Virus record (IMG/VR): IMGVR_UViG_3300025127_000031
Span: 1 to 60,802 of that record
DNA: 60,802 nucleotides
DNA from: a virus
Reading direction: 5' to 3' (one strand)
Part shown: positions 16,616 to 24,736 of the stretch, piece after piece
Position numbering within the stretch: the stretch's first letter is position 1
Layout: each line of letters opens with the position of its first letter
Made by a program: the position numbers and the translations under genes
The notes under the pieces: model-generated
Seen by the model: only the letters and a program-made list of their open reading frames with translations
Told to the model about the DNA's origin: nothing
Database searches by the model: none

Positions 16616-17374
16616 TTAAACGATGGACCAATTTTCACCAGTGCCGATGGTGACAGTCACCCCAGCATTTAAATAAACCGGGCCACAGCTTGTGGCATTT
16701 TCATTGTTTGGTAAGGTGTAATTAGTAGTAACAGTTTGTTCATTCAATACAAATACACGATCACCACCTGAACCCGTAGCACCACCACCAAGGATGGCCC
16801 AGGTTCCGTCGTAACCCTCAAACTGAGCAAGGGTTGTGTTGTACCGGATCATACCGGTAGAAGAAGTAGAGGGTCGAGCAGCTGTTGTGCCAGAGGGAAT
16901 CTTTAGTGCCCCACTGCTGAACATGTGGGTGTCACCATTGCCAGAAATACGCCACCACTCAGCACCATCCGCAGCAACCGAAATTGTATTAGGAGCTACT
17001 GTAAAGATGCCTGTATTTTCATCATCAATGAAAGTAATGGAAGGTGCAGCTGCACTACCACTTTCAAAGTAAATTCTGTCAACACCAGACAGTGTGCCGG
17101 TGACAGTTAAATCACCAACGATACCTGTGGTAAATCGACCAATAGCACCTGAAATTGTGCCACTAGTTGTAGTAATATTACCCGTTATGGTATTGTAATT
17201 TCCACTATTGGTGATATCACCTTTGACATCTAAATCCCCGTTGATGATTACATCACCACTAAAGGTAGGGTTACGCAGTAAACCTGAAACAGGTACGGTA
17301 ACATTTGCCTCGTTCGGAGAGACTCCCGTAGTAAATGTTATAAAATCAACGCGAACCTCGCCAAACTGTGGCAT
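16616..17374 (-). CDS. Short tail fibre-like protein
   Basis: A 252-residue protein. It opens with GEVRVDFITFTTGVSPNEAN, continues through Thr/Gly-rich strands (TITGNITTTSGTISGA) and carries the cluster's module as AAAPSITFIDDENTGIFTV followed by WWRISGNGDTHMF. The end (NYTLPNNENATSCGPVYLNA) has the look of a short beta-propped tip with a GTGENWSI finish. It lies 41 bases beyond the large 812-residue fibre gene and may form its distal extension. Confidence 0.7.
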   Translation of the reverse strand: MPQFGEVRVDFITFTTGVSPNEANVTVPVSGLLRNPTFSGDVIINGDLDVKGDITNSGNYNTITGNITTTSGTISGAIGRFTTGIVGDLTVTGTLSGVDRIYFESGSAAAPSITFIDDENTGIFTVAPNTISVAADGAEWWRISGNGDTHMFSSGALKIPSGTTAARPSTSSTGMIRYNTTLAQFEGYDGTWAILGGGATGSGGDRVFVLNEQTVTTNYTLPNNENATSCGPVYLNAGVTVTIGTGENWSIV

Positions 17375-17415
17375 GATTAATCAGTCTCGGCTACTACTTT
17401 TAAATACATTCTAAC

Positions 17416-19854
17416 TCAGTTACCCCAAATTGTTAGGACAGCACCGTAGGTACCAGAAGAGATCGTAGCTTTACGAGAAGCGCCAGCTGTAATATCAATA
17501 ACATCTCCTGCACTACTATATAAACCTGTATTGGCATCATCAATAAATGCAATGCCAGGGGTTGCTTGATTACCTGAAGCAAAGAAGGCTTGGTCTCTAG
17601 AAGTTAATCCACTTTGCAGATAAACTTCACCGCTGACATTAAGATCACCACTAACAGTCAGGTTATCTCCTACGATGAAAACATCATCGATGTAAAGATC
17701 ATTAAATTGACCAGTTGTAAAGGTTGCTGTTTCACCGGTAACTGTTGTACCTGAAATTGTACCTGTTACAGTCAGATTTGTTCCAATCAGAATACCACTG
17801 ACAAAATTACTAGTACCAGTGACTGTAATACCTTCACGGAAAACACTGGCTCCACTAACAACAATTCCACTATCAAAGACAGAATTACCACTAACTTCTA
17901 AATCACCGCTAACAGTAAGATTGTCACCAATAATAAAATCATCATCAACAAATAAGTCTTGGAACGTACCTGTTGTAAATAAAGCTCTTGTACCTGTTAC
18001 TGTTTGCCCAGAAATGGTTGCACCTGACAAGGTGTTTGCAAGAACAGTTAAACCAGTAACAGTTCCATCAAAAGCACCACTTGCTGCAGTTATTTCTTGA
18101 ACAGCATCAATAAATTGACCTGAGATGCGATAACCAGTGATTGTGTTGCTAACAAATAAATCACCGGTAATTGTGATTTCACCACCACTAATAACAATTC
18201 CACTAATTGTGCTGGTCCATGTTGGTGCTTCACCTGCTCCTTGTGATACTAAGACTTGTCCGTGAGCACCGTAGTTTTCACCACCAAGACCTAAAGCTCC
18301 ATATCGACTAATACGTAATCGTTCAGTACCACTTGTTGAGAACCCTAAATATTTATCTAATGCAGGATTGCCATCAATAACACCACTAGTAACAAAGATG
18401 CCTGTATCATCTTCTCCTTCAAAAGTAATCGAAGGGTTGGCAGCACTTCCAGAAGCAAAAACTCCTGTTTGTGCATGGATTGTCGTACCTGAGAACGATG
18501 TTCCTGTTACGTTGGTGAAGACACCTGAAGCTCCATTAAAAGTTGTAAATTCTGCACTGGTGCCTGTAGCAGTTACGAAATGTCCACTTGTTGTAGAAAT
18601 TGTTGTGCCAGTAATGGTTCCACTGACATAAACATTGTCACCACTGATTGTGCCGCCTGTAATGGTTGGTGCAGTAATGATGGTGTCAAAATTACCAGAC
18701 TGTGCAGTAATCGTTTGACCACTAACTTCTCCAGTTATAGTAATGCCTGAAGCAAAATAACCTGAACCACTAATGAATAAATCTTCTAAAACAGTAAAAC
18801 TACCGCTAACAGTTTGGTCACCACTAAACTGAAGGTTGGCTGCAGTTAATGTTTGAGCTTGAAGGCTATTAAATAAACCAGACGCACCAGTAATGGTAGT
18901 ACCGGAAAGGTAAGTAAAGAAACCTGATGTTCCTAAAGTAACACCTAGGTTTGCTACATCACCTGTGATAGTAGTGCCTGAAAAAGATGTAGCGTGTGAA
19001 CTAAAACCTGTAAGATTTAAAAACTGTCCGTAATCACCTGTAATCGTGGTTCCTGACAGGTTTGCAACATCAATAAAAGTTCCCGTTGTTCTTTCAAAAA
19101 ATGCTGAATTACCTGTAATAGTTGTGCCAGAAATTTGAGTTGTAAATACAGCGGTTTGACCTGTCAGCGTCGTGTATTGACCAACATCTCCAGTAATCGT
19201 TGCACCAGAAATTGTTCCAGTTGCATTAATATCGTTGGCATTAATCGTTCCACTGTGAGTCAGAATGCCTGTAAAGGTTACATTATCTGCTGTAAGCGTA
19301 TCAATTTGTGCAACCTGAGCATACAAATCGTTGATATCTGCATCAACGATAATGCCTGATACAACACCAAAACTTTCACCTGTTAGGGTCGCTCCTGACA
19401 TTGTGTCAAAGAAACCGGTAACAAAGTCAATTGTTGTGCCAGTAATAATGGTAGTGAAATTACCTGAACTAATTTCTACATAGTCGGCAATAACATTATT
19501 GACTTCAATTTGAGTACCGGTAATCGTACCTGTTACAGAAAAACTACCGCTAGTTGTTAAATTTCCACCGACAATAACAGCTTGAAAATCTGAGTCACCA
19601 CTTACGGTTAAATTATTAAGGCTAGTGGTTCCACTGACACCCAGATTACCTGTAATGGTAATATTGTTGTATGTAGGATCTTCGCCAACGTTAATATAAT
19701 ATTGATCTAAGTAGTCTCTAAAACCACTAAAAGTAATCTTTTTATTTCTTAAAGCCGGATCAACTTCAAAGACGTGAACCAGGGTCAGAAGATCTGCATT
19801 AGCAATATCTACCGATTCAATCGTCGGAAATTGTGAGATCTTTCTATTGGCCAC
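17416..19854 (-). CDS. Large repetitive tail fibre or tail-spike shaft
   Basis: An 812-residue protein. The N-terminus, MANRKISQFPTIESVDIANA, looks like a virion attachment domain. The central part has at least a dozen copies of a short unit ending in SGTTITGD/GTTISG, spaced at roughly 20-25 residues, which predicts a long trimeric beta shaft. Two copies of the cluster's module appear (SAANPSITFEGEDDTGIFVT and TPGIAFIDDANTGLYSS), one in the middle and one at the end. First gene of the fibre array in transcription order, hence likely the part closest to the tail. Confidence 0.8.
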   Translation of the reverse strand: MANRKISQFPTIESVDIANADLLTLVHVFEVDPALRNKKITFSGFRDYLDQYYINVGEDPTYNNITITGNLGVSGTTSLNNLTVSGDSDFQAVIVGGNLTTSGSFSVTGTITGTQIEVNNVIADYVEISSGNFTTIITGTTIDFVTGFFDTMSGATLTGESFGVVSGIIVDADINDLYAQVAQIDTLTADNVTFTGILTHSGTINANDINATGTISGATITGDVGQYTTLTGQTAVFTTQISGTTITGNSAFFERTTGTFIDVANLSGTTITGDYGQFLNLTGFSSHATSFSGTTITGDVANLGVTLGTSGFFTYLSGTTITGASGLFNSLQAQTLTAANLQFSGDQTVSGSFTVLEDLFISGSGYFASGITITGEVSGQTITAQSGNFDTIITAPTITGGTISGDNVYVSGTITGTTISTTSGHFVTATGTSAEFTTFNGASGVFTNVTGTSFSGTTIHAQTGVFASGSAANPSITFEGEDDTGIFVTSGVIDGNPALDKYLGFSTSGTERLRISRYGALGLGGENYGAHGQVLVSQGAGEAPTWTSTISGIVISGGEITITGDLFVSNTITGYRISGQFIDAVQEITAASGAFDGTVTGLTVLANTLSGATISGQTVTGTRALFTTGTFQDLFVDDDFIIGDNLTVSGDLEVSGNSVFDSGIVVSGASVFREGITVTGTSNFVSGILIGTNLTVTGTISGTTVTGETATFTTGQFNDLYIDDVFIVGDNLTVSGDLNVSGEVYLQSGLTSRDQAFFASGNQATPGIAFIDDANTGLYSSAGDVIDITAGASRKATISSGTYGAVLTIWGN

Positions 19855-19896
19855 CTATTTCTAATAGTCAAGTCCTATTTGATATTATAGAACTGC

Positions 19897-20373
19897 CTAG
19901 TTCTCGCGAATTTCAATTCGTGGAAGAATATCTGTGGCAAAATTCCAGGCTCCTTGAATACCGAAAACAAGGCCACAAGAAACAGCAAAAACAACTAGAA
20001 TTTCTGCAAGGGTTAAATTACGTCTTATATAAACAACATTAGGTTCTGGCGGAGTAGGGTATGGCACTTGTACTTGTGGAGCACTACTGGGGGGAGCTTG
20101 TACCGGTGCCGGTTGTTGGGTGACTTGTTGAATGGCTTGCTCCAGGGCAATGCGGCGCATTTCTTGAAAATCAGGAACAGGAGGAGCTTGTTGTGCTATT
20201 TGTTGTTGTGCAGCAGCAAAGTCAGCTGGATTTTGATAGCGAGGTCCTCCAGGATCTGAAAAATAATTATTTTCTTCCGGTAGTTGCCCAGGGGTTACGT
20301 ATTGTTTGCTGGAAGGGACTTGATCTTCCATTGGTACTGGGTTATTGTTCTTTGAAAGTGTAGCATTAATCAA
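19897..20373 (-). CDS. Pro/Gln-rich protein with C-terminal membrane segment
   Basis: A 158-residue protein. Residues 50-110 are rich in Gln, Pro and Ala (repeated PAPVQAPPSSAP text); residues 121-143 (LAEILVVFAVSCGLVFGI) form a single membrane helix near the C-terminus. The frame opens with TTG; an ATG 14 codons in (20331) is an alternative start. Its 5' end is only 11 bases from the divergent gene at 20385, so the two must share or overlap promoter elements. Function unknown. Confidence 0.55.
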   Translation of the reverse strand: MINATLSKNNNPVPMEDQVPSSKQYVTPGQLPEENNYFSDPGGPRYQNPADFAAAQQQIAQQAPPVPDFQEMRRIALEQAIQQVTQQPAPVQAPPSSAPQVQVPYPTPPEPNVVYIRRNLTLAEILVVFAVSCGLVFGIQGAWNFATDILPRIEIREN

Positions 20374-20384
20374 AACTTTTTGCG

Positions 20385-20849
20385 ATGAGTAAAAATGATT
20401 CGCTTGGAATTGTGAAAGCTCTTGCTTCAGTTACCGCTGAATTACGTGGGATTCGCAATATCTTGTCTTCAATGTGGCATAGCAGGTATCAAAATGACGA
20501 AACGGATCTCGTTTCACCTGAAGTTTATTCAGATGAATACATTTCTACAGAAGAATGCGCTCGGCGTTTAAATGTAACAGATCAAACAATTCGTAATTGG
20601 ATTTTACAAGGAAAAAAGAAAAAAGATTTTGGTTGGCAGCAAGGTATTCATTACATTGTTATGCCTGTTGGTGCACACAAAAAAATGATTCGTATTCCTT
20701 GGAATCAATTAATTTTGTCTTATAGAAAAGGAGAAGATGTTAATTTAAGAACTTTTGACGCTCCGAATACAATTGATTTGTATAAAACAAGTTCGCGAAA
20801 AGATTTGGATAATATTCCTAATCCTTCTGTTCCCGATTTACCTGATTAA
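20385..20849 (+). CDS. DNA-binding protein with excisionase/MerR-type helix-turn-helix
   Basis: A 154-residue protein. Residues 47-75, with STEECARRLNVTDQTIRNWI, form a winged helix-turn-helix of the excisionase/MerR type, followed by a charged turn (QGKKKKDFGWQQGIHYIVMP) and a strand pair resembling the wing. The C-terminal tail is polar. It heads a five-gene plus-strand operon with almost no spacing. A regulatory or replication-accessory role fits. A shorter protein with a similar layout is encoded at 30449. Confidence 0.7.
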   Translation: MSKNDSLGIVKALASVTAELRGIRNILSSMWHSRYQNDETDLVSPEVYSDEYISTEECARRLNVTDQTIRNWILQGKKKKDFGWQQGIHYIVMPVGAHKKMIRIPWNQLILSYRKGEDVNLRTFDAPNTIDLYKTSSRKDLDNIPNPSVPDLPD

Positions 20850-20850
20850 T

Positions 20851-21312
20851 ATGGCTCATCGATTTGACAACATAAACATATCGGAACTGACGTTAGAAAA
20901 CTATGCTGAAAAGTTACCAAAAGATTTAGCATCTCAAGTTACAAAATTTTTGCCTCCTGAGGGTTCTTTTGATGAAATAATTATGCGTCGTTATATCCAA
21001 TCAATTCGTGACTTTGAGTTGGAAGATCCAAATAGCAGTATGACGTTAGCTAATCGTTTGCGTCTTGCTTTTCAAGACATGCAACCAGAAACAATTTGTA
21101 GTCGTTTTCCGAACGCTGATTTACCTTTAAAACGTCGTTTACGTTGTGTAGCTGAATACTTAATTCGTTCTGAAGAATTTGATAAATTAAAAGATGAAAA
21201 TGGAAAGCTAATTAAGAAACGTGGTATCTTGGGAAAAATGGTTGTAATCTATCAGCCTTTGCCTAAGATGTTAACCATTTTACAAAAACAAAAATTACTA
21301 AAAAATGGATAG
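20851..21312 (+). CDS. Uncharacterised protein of the dcd operon
   Basis: A 153-residue protein from the ATG one base after the previous stop; longer upstream starts would lie inside the previous gene. It is mostly helical, with Arg/Lys-rich segments (RRYIQSIRDFE, LPLKRRLRCVAEYLI) and no obvious motif. The end, KMLTILQKQKLLKNG, overlaps the next gene by eight bases. Position between a DNA-binding protein and a methyltransferase suggests nucleic-acid work, but this is not shown by the sequence. Confidence 0.55.
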   Translation: MAHRFDNINISELTLENYAEKLPKDLASQVTKFLPPEGSFDEIIMRRYIQSIRDFELEDPNSSMTLANRLRLAFQDMQPETICSRFPNADLPLKRRLRCVAEYLIRSEEFDKLKDENGKLIKKRGILGKMVVIYQPLPKMLTILQKQKLLKNG

Positions 21313-21688
21313 GAGAGAAAAATTACTTACTGCTGTTTGCGGTAAAGACTTTGATGGTAACAGTGTTCGTTATGCGGATGCAACTATCAAATTAATTTTG
21401 GGTGATATGGGTAAAGAATATATGAAATTTTGGGAGGTTGAAGGTCCAGGTGCTATGTGTTTTCAACCAAACAACACAGAACGTACAATGTTTTGGTTAA
21501 CGTTAGAAGAATTGCATTCTGCCAAAGAACAAGCAGAATCTAACAACGAAGGAGATTTAGCTGAATCCTTTAGACGTATTTTGGAATCAGTACAAAAAAT
21601 TAATCCTACTGCTGGTGCTGGCTATATCTTAAACGATCACCAGGGTATGCGTTATTTTTATATTGATTACAATAAAGAATCTGAGTAA
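21305..21688 (+). CDS. Uncharacterised protein of the dcd operon
   Basis: A 127-residue acidic protein, ATG overlapping the previous gene by eight bases and its stop sharing one base with the methyltransferase start. Motifs such as FWEVEGPGAMCFQPNN and the aromatic end (GMRYFYIDYNKE) do not match a family I know. The tight overlaps imply coupled translation with its neighbours. Confidence 0.55.
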   Translation: MDRREKLLTAVCGKDFDGNSVRYADATIKLILGDMGKEYMKFWEVEGPGAMCFQPNNTERTMFWLTLEELHSAKEQAESNNEGDLAESFRRILESVQKINPTAGAGYILNDHQGMRYFYIDYNKESE

Positions 21689-22281
21689 TGGGTCTTAAGC
21701 GCGGTAACCTACGCTCAGAAGAGTTTGAATGGATTACTAACCGTGATTTGGTTGACTCTGCCCATCTCCTTATGGGTGAAATTGATCTCGATCCAGCTAG
21801 CTCTGCATTTGCTAACGAATACATCGGGGCAAAAAACTACTACACTCCAAAAGAAGACGGCTTAAACGAAGAAAAATGGTTTGGAAATGTTTATTTATTT
21901 CCACCTAGTCAATCTTATTTTTGGCACAAAAAAAGTCAACGCTGGAAAATAACTCGTGGTTTATCCCCAACATTGACATCAGGTCATGCTTTGTGGTGGA
22001 CGGCATTAAAACGTAAATGGTTATCAGGTGAAATTGAACAAGGTATATATTTTTCTAATTTTATTGATATGACCATGTATTGTCAGGATATTTTTGATCA
22101 TCCTGTCTGCATTATGAAATCAAGACCAACATTAATTCGTCATTACTATGCCGATGATAAGGTCATGTCAAGAAACACAGGGTGCAGCTTAATAGTTTAT
22201 TTACAACCAAAAGACAATATAGGAAAAGCTACTCAAGAATTTATCGATATTTATTCTGAAAAAGGCAGAATTATTGTGTAG
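21688..22281 (+). CDS. Dam-like phage N6-adenine methyltransferase, altered catalytic motif
   Basis: A 197-residue protein with the layout of small phage adenine methyltransferases: FEWITNRDLVDSA near residue 13, the acidic site EIDLDPASSAFAN (31-43), then YYTPKEDGLNEEKW (51-64). The catalytic loop expected as (D/N/S)PP(Y/F) here reads LFPPSQSYFW (70-79), so the first acidic/polar residue and the aromatic are both changed although PP remains. It may be a divergent enzyme or an inactive relative. Likely use: marking phage DNA against restriction or regulating genes. Confidence 0.65.
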   Translation: MGLKRGNLRSEEFEWITNRDLVDSAHLLMGEIDLDPASSAFANEYIGAKNYYTPKEDGLNEEKWFGNVYLFPPSQSYFWHKKSQRWKITRGLSPTLTSGHALWWTALKRKWLSGEIEQGIYFSNFIDMTMYCQDIFDHPVCIMKSRPTLIRHYYADDKVMSRNTGCSLIVYLQPKDNIGKATQEFIDIYSEKGRIIV

Positions 22282-22304
22282 GATATTTGAACTGAGTTCT
22301 GGCT

Positions 22305-22889
22305 ATGTCTGTACTAAGCGATAAAGAAATCCGAGAATTTGCAGAAAAGGGAATGATTACTCCTTTTCAGTCATCTTTAATCAATAAAGAAAATGACATT
22401 CCTATCCTCAGTTATGGACTTAGTTCCTATGGTTATGACATTCGTTTGTCACCTAATCAGTGTCTTTTATTCGGTGGTGTTCCCCACGGAATGTGTGACG
22501 CTAAAAACTTTGATCCTCAAATTTTAAAAGAAACAGAACTTCATGAAGATGAGCGAGGAAAATATTTTATCTTGCCTCCTTATGGCTACTGTCTTGGTGT
22601 TGCTGTTGAACACCTGGCTTTACCCCGAGACGTTACCGTGGTTGCAGTGGGTAAAAGTACATACGCCCGCGCTGGAATCATGGCGAACATTACTCCAGCA
22701 GAAGCTGGTTGGGAAGGTCATTTAACGTTAGAGATCAGTAATTGCACTCCTTTATTTAATAAGATTTATGCCAATGAAGGTATTTGTCAACTCTTGTTTT
22801 ATCAAGGAGAACCTTGTGAGGTTGACTATCAAATGCGAAAAGGAAAATATCAAAAACAACCGTATGAAGTAGTCTTTAGTAAGGTTTAA
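22305..22889 (+). CDS. dcd: dCTP deaminase
   Basis: A 194-residue protein with the full dCTP deaminase/dUTPase-like pattern: SSYGYDIRLSP (40-50), GKSTYARAGI (116-125) and TPAEAGWEGHLTLEISN (130-146), where E133 matches the catalytic Glu. It converts dCTP to dUTP (and in bifunctional members on to dUMP), feeding thymidylate synthesis, useful for an AT-rich phage. It forms a trimer in characterised relatives. The gene follows the methyltransferase by 23 bases and meets a convergent gene in a shared TTAA. Confidence 0.92.
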   Translation: MSVLSDKEIREFAEKGMITPFQSSLINKENDIPILSYGLSSYGYDIRLSPNQCLLFGGVPHGMCDAKNFDPQILKETELHEDERGKYFILPPYGYCLGVAVEHLALPRDVTVVAVGKSTYARAGIMANITPAEAGWEGHLTLEISNCTPLFNKIYANEGICQLLFYQGEPCEVDYQMRKGKYQKQPYEVVFSKV

Positions 22890-23233
22890 CCAAAACCTCT
22901 TCCTGTATAAAGTTTGGGTTTGTCTGCATAGTTCGTACTACCAGCTTTCCCAAACCTATCTCCTTCTATAAAAGCAGGAGTTTGTCCTTGTCTATCAGTA
23001 TATGGCTGATCGTAACCACTTTTCTGACGAAACTTTCCAGCTGATCTCGCTGATCTCAAAAACTTCTCAACACGATTTTGCTGTTGCTCGTTGCGAGTGT
23101 CCCCAGCATATGCCGTCTTTCGTTCGCTCTCATCTAGATTGCGCAAGTCAACGTCATAAGCACGCTCTGGAGTGAGATCTGTAACAAATCCTCCAGAAGA
23201 GCCACGCCTATTTTGAGGAGTAGGAATTACCAT
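22886..23233 (-). CDS. Uncharacterised small basic protein
   Basis: A 115-residue protein rich in Arg, Gln, Gly and Asp with no predicted membrane or coiled segment. It reads as a mostly disordered chain (RGSSGGFVTDLTPERAYD at the N-terminus, KPKLYTGRGFG at the end). It stands alone on the minus strand between two plus-strand genes; its stop shares TTAA with dcd. Possibly a minor virion protein; no motif supports a function. Confidence 0.5.
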   Translation of the reverse strand: MVIPTPQNRRGSSGGFVTDLTPERAYDVDLRNLDESERKTAYAGDTRNEQQQNRVEKFLRSARSAGKFRQKSGYDQPYTDRQGQTPAFIEGDRFGKAGSTNYADKPKLYTGRGFG

Positions 23234-23275
23234 ACCTGAATTATAATTGGAGTTAATAAAGGTACGTTGTTAATT

Positions 23276-23623
23276 ATGGATTTTTTATCCTCTTTCATTG
23301 CTAATAATGATGAGCTAAAAGGACGCTTGGCAACCGTGAACGATTTTGGTCAAGAATTAGACAATGAAAATAATGATGTTCCGGTGTATGATCAATTCAA
23401 TCGAGGAATTGCAGTGACGCAAGAATCGCGTCCTCGCATGAACTTAGCTATTGATCCGGAGGCACAACCACGATGCGGAGTAACAGGAACAATACCGAGT
23501 GCGGAACAGGGAATTGCAATGGGAGCAAGGCCGCAACCAAGGCAGTTAATGATGGAGATTCCAGAGGAACTGATGGAGGACGAAGTGATGCAACGGAAAC
23601 TGAAAGCTGGTTTGAACCGGTAA
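23276..23623 (+). CDS. Uncharacterised protein upstream of DUF3310
   Basis: A 115-residue acidic protein. I chose ATG 23276; an in-frame TTG at 23267 sits closer to the AAAGG at 23258 and would add three residues. Short N-terminal helix MDFLSSFIANNDELKGRL, a variable Pro-rich middle and an acidic C-terminal helix (EIPEELMEDEVMQRKLKAGL). The 33-base gap to the divergent gene at 23233 must hold its promoter. No family recognised. Confidence 0.5.
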   Translation: MDFLSSFIANNDELKGRLATVNDFGQELDNENNDVPVYDQFNRGIAVTQESRPRMNLAIDPEAQPRCGVTGTIPSAEQGIAMGARPQPRQLMMEIPEELMEDEVMQRKLKAGLNR

Positions 23624-23697
23624 GTCAAGAAGAAGAAAAGGAATGTCCGGGTGGTATTTGTCCTGTGCCCTGGGCAAAAAAAGAAGATAAAGAACAA

Positions 23698-23955
23698 ATG
23701 TATCAAGAAAAAACATGGAATGCTTATATTAAAAAACATAAAGAGATTGTGGACAATGTTAATCATCCATCTCATTACAACGATGGAGGGCTTGAGTGCA
23801 TTGAAGCCATCGAAGCACAGCTAACGCCAGAAGAATATAGAGGCTACTTAAAAGGTAACGTAGCAAAATATGTCTGGCGCGAAAAGCATAAAGGGGGTAT
23901 TGAGTCATTAAAGAAAGCTCAATGGTATTTGAATAGATTGATTAATTTAGAATAA
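23698..23955 (+). CDS. DUF3310 (SaV-like) protein
   Basis: An 85-residue protein from ATG 23698. VNHPSHYNDGGLECIEAIEA followed by KGNVAKYVWREKHKGG and LKKAQWYLNRLI is the signature of DUF3310, a small phage family once called nucleotide kinase on weak grounds. The frame extends upstream for 75 codons without a good start; text just before the ATG (CPGGICPVPWAKKEDKEQ) looks coding-like, so a GTG at 23665 or an unusual start is possible. It runs in the -1 frame relative to the preceding gene, but I found no slippery heptamer. Confidence 0.75.
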   Translation: MYQEKTWNAYIKKHKEIVDNVNHPSHYNDGGLECIEAIEAQLTPEEYRGYLKGNVAKYVWREKHKGGIESLKKAQWYLNRLINLE

Positions 23956-23975
23956 TAAAATACTAAATAATTTAA

Positions 23976-24401
23976 ATGTTTAAGCCTCCTAAGCAAGAAA
24001 AAAGTTATTCTTATCAAGAGCAAGGGCTTAATCCTTTTTTTGATAATCAAGGTAATGTTGTAAATAAAGCTAGTAAGAGTCAAGCACTTGCTACTCCTAC
24101 GTTTTTTACTGCTACTAGTTATCAACAAGATACTCCACCTTCTTCAACATCTTCTAATCAAGCTTTTTCTTTTTTAAGTAATAATCCTGTAGAAACAGGT
24201 GTTGATTTAAATCCAGAGCCTGGTGAAGAAACCGTAAATATTCAGGGATCTACAGGAGAAGCCACGGTACCTCTTGAGGATTTTGAACAACTTTTAGGTA
24301 AATTAGAAGGATCTAAAATGCGTCAACAAAGACAAAAATCTGTTGAAGGCAGAAGAGATATTTATGCTGAGGGATTAGCTTCTATGATGGGTAATTTTTA
24401 A
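23976..24401 (+). CDS. Protein with duplicated C-terminal module, copy 1
   Basis: A 141-residue protein. Residues 1-95 are Ser/Gln/Pro-rich and probably disordered. Residues 96-141 (starting ATVPLEDFEQLLGKLEGSKM) are nearly the same as residues 35-80 of the protein at 46,627-46,869: only four differences over 46 positions, though many codons differ. The module has Arg/Gln-rich helix text (RQQRQKSVEGRRDIY) and ends in ASMMGNF. Such a conserved tail suggests binding to a common partner, for example in capsid assembly. Stop overlaps the convergent gene in TTAA. Confidence 0.65.
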   Translation: MFKPPKQEKSYSYQEQGLNPFFDNQGNVVNKASKSQALATPTFFTATSYQQDTPPSSTSSNQAFSFLSNNPVETGVDLNPEPGEETVNIQGSTGEATVPLEDFEQLLGKLEGSKMRQQRQKSVEGRRDIYAEGLASMMGNF

Positions 24402-24715
24402 TCCCTTTGACGCCAATCGTCAGTTTTTTCTTGGCTAAACCACTGGGCCATATCTTCAACACTTTTAAATTCTGTGCGATGGTTACTTGGATCAGGATCT
24501 CCCAAATCCATAGCATTCATAAAACTGTCTAAACCTTCAGCAGGCATGTCTGGATTAGCTGCAAAACGACGTGCTTTTCGCATCATTTCTCCTGCTGTTC
24601 TATTTGCTTTTGCTAATTTCTCAGCCCATACCATGTCTTTTAACTGAACTTCTTCTCCTTTAGAAATTCGTTCACAAATAAACTCAAGACGCAAGCGGTA
24701 GTTCGTCGATAACAT
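24398..24715 (-). CDS. Uncharacterised helical protein
   Basis: A 105-residue protein. N-terminal helix LSTNYRLRLEFICERISKGE, then LKDMVWAEKLAKANRTAGEMMRKARRF, and a C-terminal acidic-aromatic segment (KSVEDMAQWFSQEKTDDW). It resembles short helical proteins found in several cyanophages, but I cannot name a function. It is the last gene of the minus-strand set that starts at 30319 and shares its terminal TTAA with the gene at 23976. Confidence 0.6.
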   Translation of the reverse strand: MLSTNYRLRLEFICERISKGEEVQLKDMVWAEKLAKANRTAGEMMRKARRFAANPDMPAEGLDSFMNAMDLGDPDPSNHRTEFKSVEDMAQWFSQEKTDDWRQRD

Positions 24716-24736
24716 AACGAAAATATTTAATTTTAA

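Noticed and set aside
17819-19359. Several plus-strand open frames opposite the 812-residue fibre gene
   Set aside because: They are antisense readings of Thr/Gly-rich repeats, which rarely contain stops; no ribosome sites or domains.
17416-19854. Regular repeats that at first glance could be a CRISPR array
   Set aside because: The units vary in sequence and length, remain in frame and code for a fibre shaft; no constant repeat-spacer pattern exists.
23473-23697. N-terminal extension of the DUF3310 frame
   Set aside because: Most of it is the -1 reading of the preceding gene, rich in Gly, Asp and Asn from GA-rich DNA; no slippery heptamer or ribosome site supports it.
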